64,000 nucleotides of DNA from Sebastes aleutianus (lineage: Eukaryota > Chordata > Actinopteri > Perciformes > Sebastidae), in contig CAKAKS010000013.1 of NCBI GenBank assembly GCA_916700875.1, positions 8,052,686 to 8,116,685 on the forward strand, given 5' to 3'. This document shows positions 33,501 to 45,226 of the stretch, one piece after another. The first letter of the stretch is position 1. Every line of letters begins with the position of its first letter. The notes under the pieces were generated by a model. It saw nothing but the letters and a program-made list of their open reading frames with translations, did no database searches and had not been told where the DNA came from. The position numbers were made by a program, and so were the translations under genes.

Positions 33501-35199
33501 GCTCATTGACTGAACTTCACTTCTGCTGCTGGATGCTGGATAGAATAACGTTACAACCAAACTAGTCTGAGTGGATAGTCTACAGGGACAGCACCACTCT
33601 GAACCTGAAACTCAACTAGTGGATGTTTCTACCATACTAACTTATAACTTTACCACCAGCTAAATACCTCCACTAATTAAATCCATGCTCTACTTTACAG
33701 GTTATGTCAAAGCAAGTGACTAATATGTCTATTTGGGAATTAATACATGTAGTCGTGACTGTGACTCAACTATATCAGGTGTATTACTGAGGACCCAATG
33801 AAGAGCAGAGTTGAGTGTTTAGTTGTTTGTATGATCAGTTCTCTAGAAAGCTGCAAGCAGCAACACCACAGACCAAACATTCAGCCTGTTGTGAACAGAC
33901 ATGTTCTGGATAGACACTGAACTAGTAATACATCTGTATAACTATTCAGTTACATTCTTCCTGCAGGTAGTAGGTATGGTATTTTATAAGCAGAAGCATC
34001 TCTGTATTCAGTATTGTTGATGTAACAGATGATAAATCAGTGTTATGTTTCAAGTATTAATCCACTCAGAGTAAACTGAGTCAAACTGTCTGAGTATGAA
34101 CAGGTTTCATCATCCAGCTGATCACAATGAGAATTCATCCAGATATTAATGTGAACATTTACTTCATCTCTCCTCTCTCCCACTTTAACAAACAGCTCCA
34201 TGATCAGCAGCAGAAGAAAGAGGGAGTTGAGAGAGAACTGACGCGGCGGTTGTCCAAGAACGCTGAGGTTCATCTTTTATCTTCTCCATGTGACATTCAT
34301 TCGTTTTTGAGACAAACGTGATTAAACTAACCATGAGAGCAAATCTGAGAAACTAAATAACTGAAACTGGACTTACTGAAACTCAAAGAAGTGAAACAGT
34401 AAATCTATTTATTCACATTCAATCTAATCTGGGATCAAATGTAAAGTTCTTATTTTATAATTACATGTTGAACTCATCAGTTCGGTTGTTCACTGACTGT
34501 TACACCTGACAGTCTAAATGTGCTCTGAGTATTAAACCTGAGTCAAATCACAACATCCAGCCAATCAGAAACTAGTTTATCAGGATATAATGTGGACTAA
34601 ATAAAGTACTGAATGAAACTAAATGTCTCTCTTCATCTCTCTTTCCCTCCCAGTGGCAGCAGAAGTTCTATGATGAGAAGACTAAAAGGGAGGAAGCTGA
34701 GAAAGAAGTGAAGAACCTAAAGAAAGAGGTGGAGATCAAGGTTCATTTAATACCTTAAACACTGTTTAATTATTTATCTCTGTTTTCATCTCACTTCATT
34801 TTAATCATCTTCATAACTGATATTTATCTGAAACCACGACAACTGAAACTAAACATGAGAACAAATGTGAGAAACTAAATATCTGAAACTGGACTCACTG
34901 AAACACAACGAAGAACAGTAAATCTATTTATTCATAATAAATATAATCTGTGATCAAATGTGATAAAGATTAGATATTTATTGATCTACTTTTTGTTCTG
35001 CTGAATCATTTTGATGAAACTTATTTTGTGACAATCTGTTTGTTTAGTTTAAAGTTTTTATTCTGTAATTACATGTTGGATTCATCATTTAAGGAACAAG
35101 CAGCTGACATGAAGTGGGAGAAAACTAATGAAGAGCTGAAGGAGAAGGAGCGTCAACTGAAGATCAAGACTGAAGAGATCAGCCAGCTGAAGAGAGATG

Positions 35200-35200
35200 T

Positions 35201-35231
<31 letters not shown>
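35200..35231. repeat. (CA)n run at a coil-exon donor, copy B
   Basis: The donor GTAAAC of exon 35094-35198 runs straight into about 14 CA units. A longer CA tract follows the homologous exon at 41055. Confidence 0.85.
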
Positions 35232-35234
<3 letters not shown>

Positions 35235-35665
35235 TCACTTATAACTCTCATCAGAATGAAGAACAATGAAGATGTTTATTGTAATATTTGTAGGAACAGA
35301 AAAGTGCTGAAAGACACATTAGAATACATGTTTCATAATAGAGTCCAATCTACTTCACACTAGGAGGGTGTAACGATCAGGACCAGAGGACATGCAGGGT
35401 CAAGATTAGTGCAATTTGGACAATATGAATAAACTTTGAATAAACAAGTGACAGCACTCTGAGCTTTAGTTCTCTGCAGACTGAGTCCAGCATGTCATCA
35501 GCAGCAGGTCTTTACAGGCAGCAGCTCATTGACTGAACTTCACTTCTGCTGCTGGATGCTGGATAGAATAACGTTACAACCAAGGCCATCAATCGATTAA
35601 AATATTTAATCGCGATTAATCGCAAAAGAATAGCCCATTTTTGATCTGTTCAAAATGTACCTTAA

Positions 35666-36237
35666 AGCTGAGGTAGGCGAGATTGGAGCAAATCTAATTA
35701 AAAAAAATAGTTTTATAAAACGGTCGCTATATCCTGACAGCAGTACATGAAACAGGTAACCTGAATGAAATCATGTGGCTCTGTGTCCTCCGGTGCTCTT
35801 AACGGCATCTGCAAGATTTCACAGACCGGAGGAAAACAAGCAGTAAGAGCTGATCTGAGCTGATCAAATATGAATCAATATTCTGTTACTGTAATGTCTA
35901 TTTCTCTCCTCAGATGTTTTCAGAATCATCTTGTAGTGCACGGTTTAGCTGTAAAATGAGAAAGTTTGTGACACCGCCGCCATTGTGAAATCTGGTGAAG
36001 GAACGCCAAGTACCGGTCACATGACCGGAGCACAGCCAATAGGAACGCTCTCTCTCAATGAAATGACCTGTGATTGGTCAAAGTCTCCTGTCACAGGCTA
36101 GATTTTCTAAAGCCTGAAAACAGAGCCATGAGGAGGAGCAGAAGTCTAGTTATCTCTCAGAACACTTGAATTACAATATGCTGAAAGGTTATTATGGGAT
36201 TTTTGCCAATGCCAAAAATATACTGCCTACTGCAGCT
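35666..36237. mobile_element. Nested TTAA-flanked inverted-repeat element
   Basis: The left end AGCTGAGGTAGGC and the reverse complement of the right end AGCTGCAGTAGGC match at 11 of 13 bases. TTAA lies immediately outside both ends (35662-35665 and 36238-36241). A TTAA target duplication is used by piggyBac and Kolobok elements. No open frame is seen, so it is non-autonomous. Confidence 0.55.
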
Positions 36238-36550
36238 TTAAAGGGAGATTTGTCGAGTATTTAATACTCCTATCAACATGGGAGTGTGTAAATATGCTGC
36301 TTTATGCTGAAAGAACATGTTATACTTATCTAACACCACAAGATCATTAATTGTAAATTTAAAAATGACAAAAACCCTCCTTAAAAATACAGCTCTTTAT
36401 TCACAATAATAACACTGAATTATAAATTGGGTACACATAATTCCAAATGTAGCAAAGCCATGACTTGTATGTAAACTGTCCAGATCATGTACTCCTTCAG
36501 TGTAAAGGGTTTCTTGTAGAGTGAAGTTGTGTCACCTACTAATAGAGTTC

Positions 36551-36642
36551 TCAGGTCACAGTGGTCATCCTGGTCTCCATGGATACAGAGACTGAGGAGA
36601 GTCTGGTGGGTTCAGGGCCGAGCATCAGGTCACTCAGATGAC
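36551..36642 (-). other. Possible 3'-terminal coding exon within the copy B insertion
   Basis: On the minus strand an acceptor (GTTTTACAG) precedes an open segment translating HLSDLMLGPEP, then SVSVSMETRMTTVT, then TGA. An AATAAA lies about 145 bases downstream (near 36400). This has the form of a last exon with poly(A) signal, perhaps of a captured host gene or retro-duplicated fragment. No upstream exons were recognised. Confidence 0.3.
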
Positions 36643-37950
36643 CTGTAAAACATGACAGATTCACTGTTAGAATATACCGTCATGTAAAAATATCAAGGTG
36701 TAAAACAGTAACATCATTTTCTAATGTGTGTAGTTATGGCAACAGCTACAAACAGAGTAAAATGATAAATAATTTGTATCAAGTATGGAGGAAGAAATGG
36801 ATTGCACAGAACTTTTGACTAGGAGTGTAACTTGTGTTGTCTGTATTAAAAGCTAGACCTAGAAGCTTAGACTTTAGTAAACTTTGACATATTATTTAGC
36901 CCAAGAAAACAAAGAAGCTGCCAGTATTCATGTTGTAATGTCTTTTAATCTCTCTACGAGGTCGGGTAGTGATGTTACAGAGAAGAGTTAATTTCTCCTC
37001 TGATCAACAGCTGATCACAGCATCTCTCTCTCTCTCTCTCCCAGCTCGCTCGCCCACTCACTACCTCCGGTAATCAAACCTTCACACATTCAGACAGTTT
37101 GACTGCTTGTTTTTCACATGAGCTCATTCATGTGGAGTAAATGTACACACACTCATCATAGCTGTAACGCAGACAGACACACCAGAGCAGAAGGCTTGCA
37201 TGTTAACAAAGCCTAACGACATGTTAACGTTAAAATGCTAACAGTCTGCTAAATAAACAGATACTAAAACAACTGCAACATGACTTCCAGGTCTGAAGGT
37301 GGGTTCCAGACAGCCGGTACTGATTCCTCCTGAGCTTCGGTTTGAAGTGAATCCTGTAGCCTACTGACCCGTGTGTTTTACTGTTGCTGTGAGGACATTT
37401 CAGTCAAAAATCACCTAAAACACCTAAAACATGAAGTGAATCCACTTCACACCCTCAGAGGATGGGAGTACATGAAGACTTTTCTGCTGGTTCTTGCAGA
37501 CTAACAGAAGTAATAGCATACTTTGATTATAGTTACGAGGCGGACAGCAGAGATTCAACAGCCACTCTGTAGGCGGGGTCACCTAGCTGGAGGTTGTTCT
37601 CCTCCTTGTTCTACGTTCCACCAGGAAACCCTTATATGGCCTGAAAAATATCACCGACGTCACCAGTATAAGGAAGTACTGATCAGCGTTTTTTCACACC
37701 CATTTCCGGACAAACGGAGCAGGAGAAAAAGAGAGAGGATGGTCTTTTATGACACTATGGTGGCCTGTAGACACACTGGGGACTGATATTGATGTTTAAA
37801 AGACATGGAAAGTGCATTTTGCATAATAGGTGACCTTAAACCTCCTTCGCAACAAGCTAGTATGACATGGTTGGTACCAATGGATTCTTCGGGTTTTCTA
37901 GTTTCATATGATACCAGTATCTTCACTCTAGCTTTAAAACTGAGTGCGCT
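36643..37950. other. Unassigned interior of the copy B insertion
   Basis: No supported gene. A short (TC)n run lies near 37024-37045. The rest is unique-looking, with CpG-containing stretches near 37000-37080 and 37520-37740 that could be promoter-like. One forward frame at 37523-37786 has no recognisable domain and was not called. Confidence 0.35.
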
Positions 37951-40900
37951 ACAACCTCCAAAAGATCGATTTTATTAATGTATTAAAGAAATTAGTTGCG
38001 TGAAAACGAATTTGCATTAACGCGTTACCTTGATAGCCCTAGTTAAAACCAAACTCTTCTTCACTTCCCTGGAGTCAACGAGCCTGAGTGGATAGTGGAT
38101 GTCTATTTGGTAATTAATACATCTGATAAGTGTATTTCATCAGTGTTTCTGACCACTAGTAGTCAGGTTTGGGTGTGATTTTACCCACAAACCAGAGTTT
38201 ATTCTACCGGTGATTCTGAGTAGTCGTGATGTGACTCAACTATATCAGGTGTATTACTGAGGACCAACGAAGAGCAGAGTTGAGTGTTTAGTTGTTTGTA
38301 TGATCAGTTCTCTAGAAAGCTGCAAGCAGAAACACCACAGACCAAACATTCAGCCTGTTGTGAACAGACATGTTCTGGATAGACACTGAACTAGTAATAC
38401 AAATGTGTATAACTATTCAGTTACATTCTTCCTGCAGGTAGTAGGTTTGGTATTTTATAACTCTAAAGCAGAAGCATCTCTGTATTCAGTATTGTTGATG
38501 TAACAGATGATAAATCAGTGTTATGTTTCCAGTATTAATCCACTCAGAGTAAACTGAGTCAAACTATCTGAGTATGAACAGGTTTCATCATCCAGCTGAT
38601 CACAATGAGAATTCATCCAGACATTAATGTGAACATTTACTTCATCTCTCCTCTCTCCCACTTTAACAAACAGCTCTCTGATGAGAAGCAGAAGAAAGAG
38701 AGAGCTGAGAGAGAACTGAAGCAGCTGAAGACCAAAAACACTGAGGTTCATCTTTTCACCCAAATCATTGTTTTATCTTCTCCATGTGACTTTGATTTGT
38801 TTTTGAGACAAACGTGAGAACAACTGAGTTATCTGAGAATAACTGAAACACAAAGAAGTGAAACAGTAAATCTATTTATTAAAATGTGATAAAGATTAGA
38901 TTTGTATTGATGTACTCTTTATCCTGCTGAATCTTCATGATGAAACTGATTTTGAGACATTCTGTGTGTTTAGTTTAAAGTTCTTATTTTATAATAACAT
39001 GTTGGATTTACTAAAGGTTGAAATCAACTTCCATCTGTCTGTCTGTTAGCTGAAGGACAAACAACAAGCAGCTGACATGAAGTTGAAGAAGAGCGATGGA
39101 GAGCTGAAGGAGACACAGCATCAACTGAAGATCAAGGATGAAGAGATCAACCAGCTGAATAGAAAAGTAAACACACACACAACTCTCATCAGAATGAAGA
39201 ACAATAGAGATGTTTATTGTGGTTGCAAAAATATTTGCAGGAGCCAAATAGTACCCAAGGACATGCAGTGTCAAATGTGGTGCAATGTGGACACGCGATA
39301 CGTTCAATATTAATAAACTTTGAATAAACAAGCAACAGCACTCTGAGCTTTAGTTCTCTGCAGACTGAGTCCAGCATGTCATCAGCAGCAGGTCTTTACA
39401 GGCAGCAGCTCATTGACTGAACTTCACTTCTGCTGCTGGATGCTGGATAGAATAACGTTACAACCAAACTAGTCTGAGTGGATAGTCTACAGGGACAGCA
39501 CCACTCTGAACCTGAAACTCAACTAGTGTATGTTTCTACCATACTAACTTATAACTTTACCACCAGCTAAATACCTCCACTAATTAAATCCATGCTCTAC
39601 TTTACAGGTTATGTTAAAGCAAGTGACTTAATACGTCTATTTGGTACGAAGAGCAGAGTTGAGTGTTTAGTTGTTTGTATGATCAGTTCTCTAGAAAGCT
39701 GCAAGCAGCAACACCACAGACCAAACATTCAGCCTGTTGTAGACAGACATGTTCTGGATAGACACTGAACTAGTAATACAAATGTGTATAACTATTCAGT
39801 TACATTCTTCCTGCAGGTAGTAGGTATGGTATTTTATAACTCTAAAGCAGAAGCATCTCTGTATTCAGTATTGTTGATGTAACAGATGATAAATCAGTGT
39901 TATGTCTCCAGTATTAATCCACTCAGAGTAAACTGAGTCAAACTGTCTGAGTATGAACAGGTTTCATCATCCAGCTGATCACAATGAGAATTCATCCAGA
40001 TATTAATGTGAACATTTACTTCATCTCTCCTCTCTCCCACTTTAACAAACAGCTCTCTGATCAGCAGCTGAAGAAAGAGGGAGTTGAGACAGATCTGAAG
40101 CGGCGGTTGTCCAAGAACGCTGAGGTTCATCTTTTATCTTCTCTATGTGACATCGATTCGTTTTTGAGACAAACGTGATTAAACTAACCATGAGAGCAAA
40201 TCTGAGAAACTAAATAACTGAAACTGGACTCACTGAAACTCAAAGAAGTGAAACAGTAAATCTTTTTATTCACATTCAATCTAATCTGTGATCAAATGTA
40301 AAGTTCTTATTTTATAATTACATGTTGAATTCATCAGTTCGGTCGTTCACTGATTGTTACACCTGACAGTCTAAATGTGCTCTGAGTATTAAACCTGAGT
40401 GAAATCACAACATCCAGCCAATCAGAAACTAGTTCATCAGGATATAATGTGGACTAAATAAAGTACTGAATGAAACTAAATGTCTCTCTTCATCTCTCTT
40501 TCCCTCCCAGTGGCAGCAGAAGTTCTATGATGAGACCACTAAAAGGGAGAAAGCTGAGAAAGAAGTGGAGAACCTAAAGAAAGAGATGAAGGACAAGGTT
40601 CATTTATTACCTAAAACACTGTTTAATTATTTATGTATTTTCATCTCACTTTATTTTAATCATCTTCATACTTGATATTTGTCTGAAACCACGACTACTG
40701 AAACTAAACATGAGAACAAACCTGAGACACTAAATATCTGAAACTGGACTCACTGAAACACAACGAAGAACAGTTAATCTATTTATTCATATTAAATATA
40801 ATCTGTGATCAAATGTGATAAAGATTAGATATTTATTGATGTACTTTTTGTTCTGCTGAATCATCTTGATGAAACTTATTTTGTGACAATCTGTTTGTTT

Positions 40901-41054
40901 AGTTTAAAGTTTTTATTCTGTAATTACATGTTGGATTCATCATTTAAGGAACAAGCAGCTGACATGAAGTGGAAGAAAACTAATGAAGAGCTGAAGGAGA
41001 CAGAGCCTCAACTGAAGATCAAGACTGACGAGATCAGCCAGCTGAAGAGACAAT

Positions 41055-41068
41055 GTAAACACACACGC

Positions 41069-41108
<40 letters not shown>
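41055..41108. repeat. (CA)n run at a coil-exon donor, copy B
   Basis: The longest CA tract in the cluster. It starts inside the donor of the frameshifted exon 40949-41054. Confidence 0.85.
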
Positions 41109-41110
<2 letters not shown>

Positions 41111-42532
41111 ACAGATACAACTCTCATCAGAATGAAGAACAATGAAGATGTTTATTGTCACAACAATATTTTCAGGAGCTAAAAAGTGCTGAAAGACACA
41201 TTAGAATACATGTTTCATAATAGAGTCCAATCTACTTCACACTAGGAGGGTGTAACGATCAGGACCAGAGGACATGCAGGGTCAAGATTGGTGCTATTTG
41301 GACAATATTAATAAACTTTGAATAAACAAGTGACATCACTCTGAGCTTTAGTTCTCTGCAGACTGAGTCCAGCATGTCATCAGCAGCAGGTCTTTACAGG
41401 CAGCAGCTCATTGACTGAACTTCACTTCTGCTGCTGGATGCTGGATAGAATAACGTTACAACCAAACTAGTCTGAGTGGATAGTCTACAGGGACAGCACC
41501 ACTCTGAACCTGAAACTCAACTAGTGTATGTTTCTACCATACTAACTTATAACTTTACCACCAGCTAAATACCTCCACTAATTAAATCCATGCTCTACTT
41601 TACAGGTTATGTCAAAACAAGTGACTAATACGTCTATTTGGTACCAAGAGCAGAGTTGAGTGTTTAGTTGTTTGTATGATCAGTTCTCTAGAAAGCTGCA
41701 AGCAGCAACACCACAGACCAAACATTCAGCCTGTTGTAGACAGACATGTTCTGGATAGACACTGAACTAGTAATACAAATGTGTATAACTATTCAGTTAC
41801 ATTCTTCCTGCAGGTAGTAGGTATGGTATTTTATAACTCTAAAGCAGAAGCATCTCTGTATTCAGTATTGTTGATGTAACAGATGATAAATCAGTGTTAT
41901 GTTTCCAGTATTAATCCACTCAGAGTAAACTGAGTCAAACTGTCTGAGTATGAACAGGTTTCATCATCCAGCTGATCACAATGAGAATTCATCCAGACAT
42001 TAATGTGAACATTTACTTCATCTCTCCTCTCTCCCACTTTAACAAACAGCTCTGGAATCAGCAGCAGAAGAAAGAGGAAGCTGAGAGAGAACTGAAGCAG
42101 CTGACGACCAAGAACACTGAGGTTCATCTTTTCACCAAATCATTTTTATCTTTTCCATGTGACTTTGATTTGTTGCTGAAACTAAGATGATTAAACTAAC
42201 CATGAGAGCAAATCTGAGAAACAAAATAACTGAAACACAAAGAAGTGAAACAGTAAATCTATTTATTATCATTCAGTCTAATCTGTGATCAAATGTAAAG
42301 TTCTTATTTTCTAGTAACATGTTGAATTCATCAGTTAAGTTGTTCACTGATTGTTAAACCTGATATTTACAGTCTAGATGTGCTCAGAGTAAACAGGTTA
42401 AACCTGAGACTAACTATGTGCACATTATCACAACATCCAGCCAATCAGAAACTAGTTCATCAGGATATAATGTGGACTAAATAAAGTACTGAATGAAACT
42501 AAATGTCTCTCTTCATCTCTCTTTCCCTCCAG

Positions 42533-43227
42533 ATTGAGAAGAAGCTCCAGGAGGAGAAGACCAAAAGGGAGGAAGCTGAGAAAGCAGTGGAGAACCCAAA
42601 GAAAGAGATGGAGGACAAGAGCAGCTCAGCCAGTCAGAGCTCAAACACAGAACCTTTCATTGTCGTTCAGGTCAACCAAAAGGACAATTATATCCGTCTC
42701 ATAAACACGGTCCCTAAGGTAATGTTGTTTATGTCTGTATGAACACCGTATGAGTACTTTATAAGTGTGTAGAATATGTACAGCAGTACGTTAACCAAGT
42801 GCATCCTGGGATATTCTGATGGGACAAACCAAGATAATGACCTGATGTTTACCCCAGAATCACTTTCTCTTGTTTTCATGAGAAGACAGAAATATCATAC
42901 AATCATTTACTGTATAAACACAATGGATTCATCTGTAACACATTATTCATTAGTCTCTTTTAGTCTCATCCTCCCTCTCGTGACTAATTTCTCTCCTACA
43001 GGATCAACGACTGGGAGGCTGGACGTTAGAAATGGAGGTCAACAGAAAACACATCACATACACATTTAAGTCATCATTCAAACTCAAATCTAGAAGCACC
43101 GTCACTGTGAGTCTTTGTTGATTTCTCAATTTATGTTGTTGCATTTATCCTTTATTTCTTCTTTCTTTCACCACTGTTGTTGAGTTCCATTAGAAATGAA
43201 AGGAAATAATAATAATAATAATAATAA

Positions 43228-43258
<31 letters not shown>

Positions 43259-43492
43259 AAGAAGAAGAAGAAGAATAACAACAACAATAATAACATATTT
43301 GTATTACTTTAATTAATTCATTGATTCTGCTTGTAAGTCTGTGACCTTTGTATTTTACAGATGTTTGGCCCAGGTTGTTTTCAGCAGTATGACCTGAGTT
43401 GGAAGGACTTGACACCCTGGAGCTCTGGAGACAATCTGAAGTTCACCCTCATCAGCGACACTGGCGTCCGACATCAACTCAATTCATACTAA
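42533..43492 (+). other. Fused coil/LTD exon and lamin tail domain of copy B
   Basis: Exon 42533-42718 joins a 29-codon coil exon directly to the first LTD exon in frame (KKEMEDK then SSSASQSSN). The second LTD exon has DQRLGGWTLEMEV and ITYTFKSSFKL. The third has DLSWKDLTPWSSGDNLKF. The tail domain itself is intact even though the gene as a whole appears damaged. Confidence 0.75.
43203..43275. repeat. (AAT)n/(AAG)n microsatellite in last LTD intron of copy B
   Basis: It begins as AAT repeats like copies 0 and A and then turns into about 14 GAA units. It produces a poly-Ser/poly-Tyr frame on the minus strand that is not a gene. Confidence 0.9.
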
Positions 43493-45226
43493 CTGAGCGG
43501 TTATTAATTAGCCAGCTGTCATACTCGTTTTCTTTTTTTAGCTTATCTTATCTATTTGCTCCTTGAGAAAGGGGAAAAAGTTACCATCAGTAACACCAGA
43601 ATGCATTCTGAATGGTAAATAGTGATGTAAACATTAAACACCAGGAACAACAGGACTCCATTTTTCTTTTGCTCTCATTATGTTATTGCTCCTATTTTTC
43701 ATGTCGACAGTGTCTTGTTAACCCTCGTGGGCTGGGCACCTTTTAGTGGATGCTGCTTTGAAAAAATAAATGTACTTACTCTTCTTCTGGTAAATTCAAC
43801 AATTCAAAACATGTTTTGTTTGAAATTTGGTGGAATTCTGCATTTGTTTTATTGCTACTGTTTATATATATTTTACTGAAAAACAAATCTTTATTGTTGA
43901 GGGAAAACATTCTGAAATCTCAGATATTGAAATGCTATAAAGACAAAGGATTAAATAAATTAATCTCAAAATTAAAACATGAGCTATGCCACTCAGAAAC
44001 TTTTATTTTGTATGTTTACTGGATTGAATATTTATATTAGATCTTTGTTATTCTATGTGTTGTAATATTTGTAATTCAATTTATACTGTCAATACTAATT
44101 TTTTTTTGTAATGCAAAGATAAAAAGATTAATACATATTTGATATTTTTACTACAGATGCTGTACATTTATATCAAATATATCAATTTCCAAATATTTGT
44201 TGTTTTTCATATTTGTCCTGTGAGATACAACTTATACTATATAAAACAACTTGTAATTTTGTATTTATAGAGAGATATTTGTATGTTCTTACAATCTTGA
44301 CTGAAACCACTCAATCTTTTTTTTCATTTATGTTTTCTCTTCAAATAAACAAATAAGAATATTCTGTGTATATTTTGCTTAAATACAAAAAAGGAAGTAA
44401 AACAGTATAAGATTGTAGCTGCAGGTTGTGAACATTAATCCCTGTTCTAAATTGTTGTGTAAACCAAAGCTGATCATTAATCTCAGTGAATTTTATTTTG
44501 AAGGAAGATTCAAGTTCAGAATCAGATGACCTCATGACCTCTTGTGGGGGTCTCGACCTCCATGTTGGGAACCGCTGGTCTACAGTCTGCTAGCAGCTCT
44601 GTGAGGCTGCACTAAGGAACAGCTGCTTTGAGCTAAATGCTAAAGTCAGTAGCAATGTTAACAATGCTAACATGCCAGCAGGTGTAATGTTAACCATGTT
44701 CACCATTCACAATTACATTATATTGTCATTATAATATTGTCAGTTACTATTTTGTGACTGACTAAAGAAAGAGGTGATGCAGCAACACAGCAGATGACTT
44801 CATATTTAATGATATATTTACTCAACACACTATTTACTCTTTAAGCTGCTTCTTATTGTTTCTACAGAGCCTCTTTAACACCTCTTCTATTCATATATTC
44901 TCTCATGTGGTTTGTGTCTGAGGAGCTCAAATTATCAGCAGCATCTGTAGAGTCTAAAACTAAACATAGAACAACAACATGTACTGAGAAAACTGTCATC
45001 TGGCTTTTTAAAAATAGTCCATGCATCAGTCAGTACCTCTGTGGTTGTTAACCTTTCTGTGTGTGAGAAAGTCTAACAGCCACTGCAAGTATGAACAAGT
45101 AACACAGAGAAGTCTGACACCTTATAGCCAACTTGAACAAAGGTCAAAGTAAAGACAGAAGATTAAATGTTAAAACGTCTTTTCTTGATGACCAAACGAC
45201 CTTTGACCTGTAAACATGAGGACCAG
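43493..45226. repeat. Duplicated 3' flank of copy B and of FcR-like copy 2
   Basis: No coding exon. It is similar to 16357-17661 up to GCTAACATGC at 44663-44672, then continues into sequence lost from the A-B interval. From about 44855 it matches 4255-4627, the 3' flank of the first FcR-like gene. Confidence 0.65.

Larger units (their letters stand above)
35583..38040. mobile_element. 2.4-kb DNA element inserted in a coil intron of copy B
   Basis: The homologous intron sequence CGTTACAACCAA is interrupted. The left end has GGCCATCAATCGATTAAAAT and the right end, reverse-complemented, has AGGGCTATCAAGGTAACGCG. Internal sequence includes TTAATCGCGATTAATCGC palindromes. A remnant of the right end is found alone in copy A at 11923-12020. 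It contains a nested TTAA-flanked element and a minus-strand 3' exon-like segment. No transposase is seen, so it is non-autonomous or a composite. Superfamily not determined. Confidence 0.55.
30502..43492 (+). pseudogene. Ig-coil-LTD gene, copy B (no signal-peptide exon, frameshifted coil exon)
   Basis: Recognisable exons: 30502-30843 (V), 31496-31789 (C), 31887-32018 (TM), 32306-32481 (juxtamembrane), 32811-32921, 34196-34267, 34654-34740, 35094-35198, 38674-38745, 39050-39166, 40053-40124, 40511-40597, 40949-41054, 42050-42121 (coil), 42533-42718 (coil fused to LTD part 1), 43002-43106 and 43361-43492 (LTD, ending HQLNSY). The V domain (ILPCHLEP, DQGTYECDIP), C domain and TM helix (FILLLLFVVWKW) are intact. 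Two defects are seen. No exon 1 exists before the V exon. Exon 40949-41054 is 106 bases because its end reads AGACAAT|GTAAAC instead of AGAGAT|GTAAAC, which breaks the frame. That exon is otherwise symmetrical, so skipping it would restore the frame. It is probably a pseudogene, but an unseen 5' exon plus exon skipping could still give a protein. Confidence 0.6.

Noticed and set aside
37523..37786. Open frame of 87 codons in the copy B insertion
   Set aside because: It has no recognised domain and no comparison copy, and the sequence is typical of non-coding GC-variable DNA.
43152..43415. Frame with poly-Ser and poly-Tyr
   Set aside because: It is produced by the AAT/AAG microsatellite in an LTD intron.
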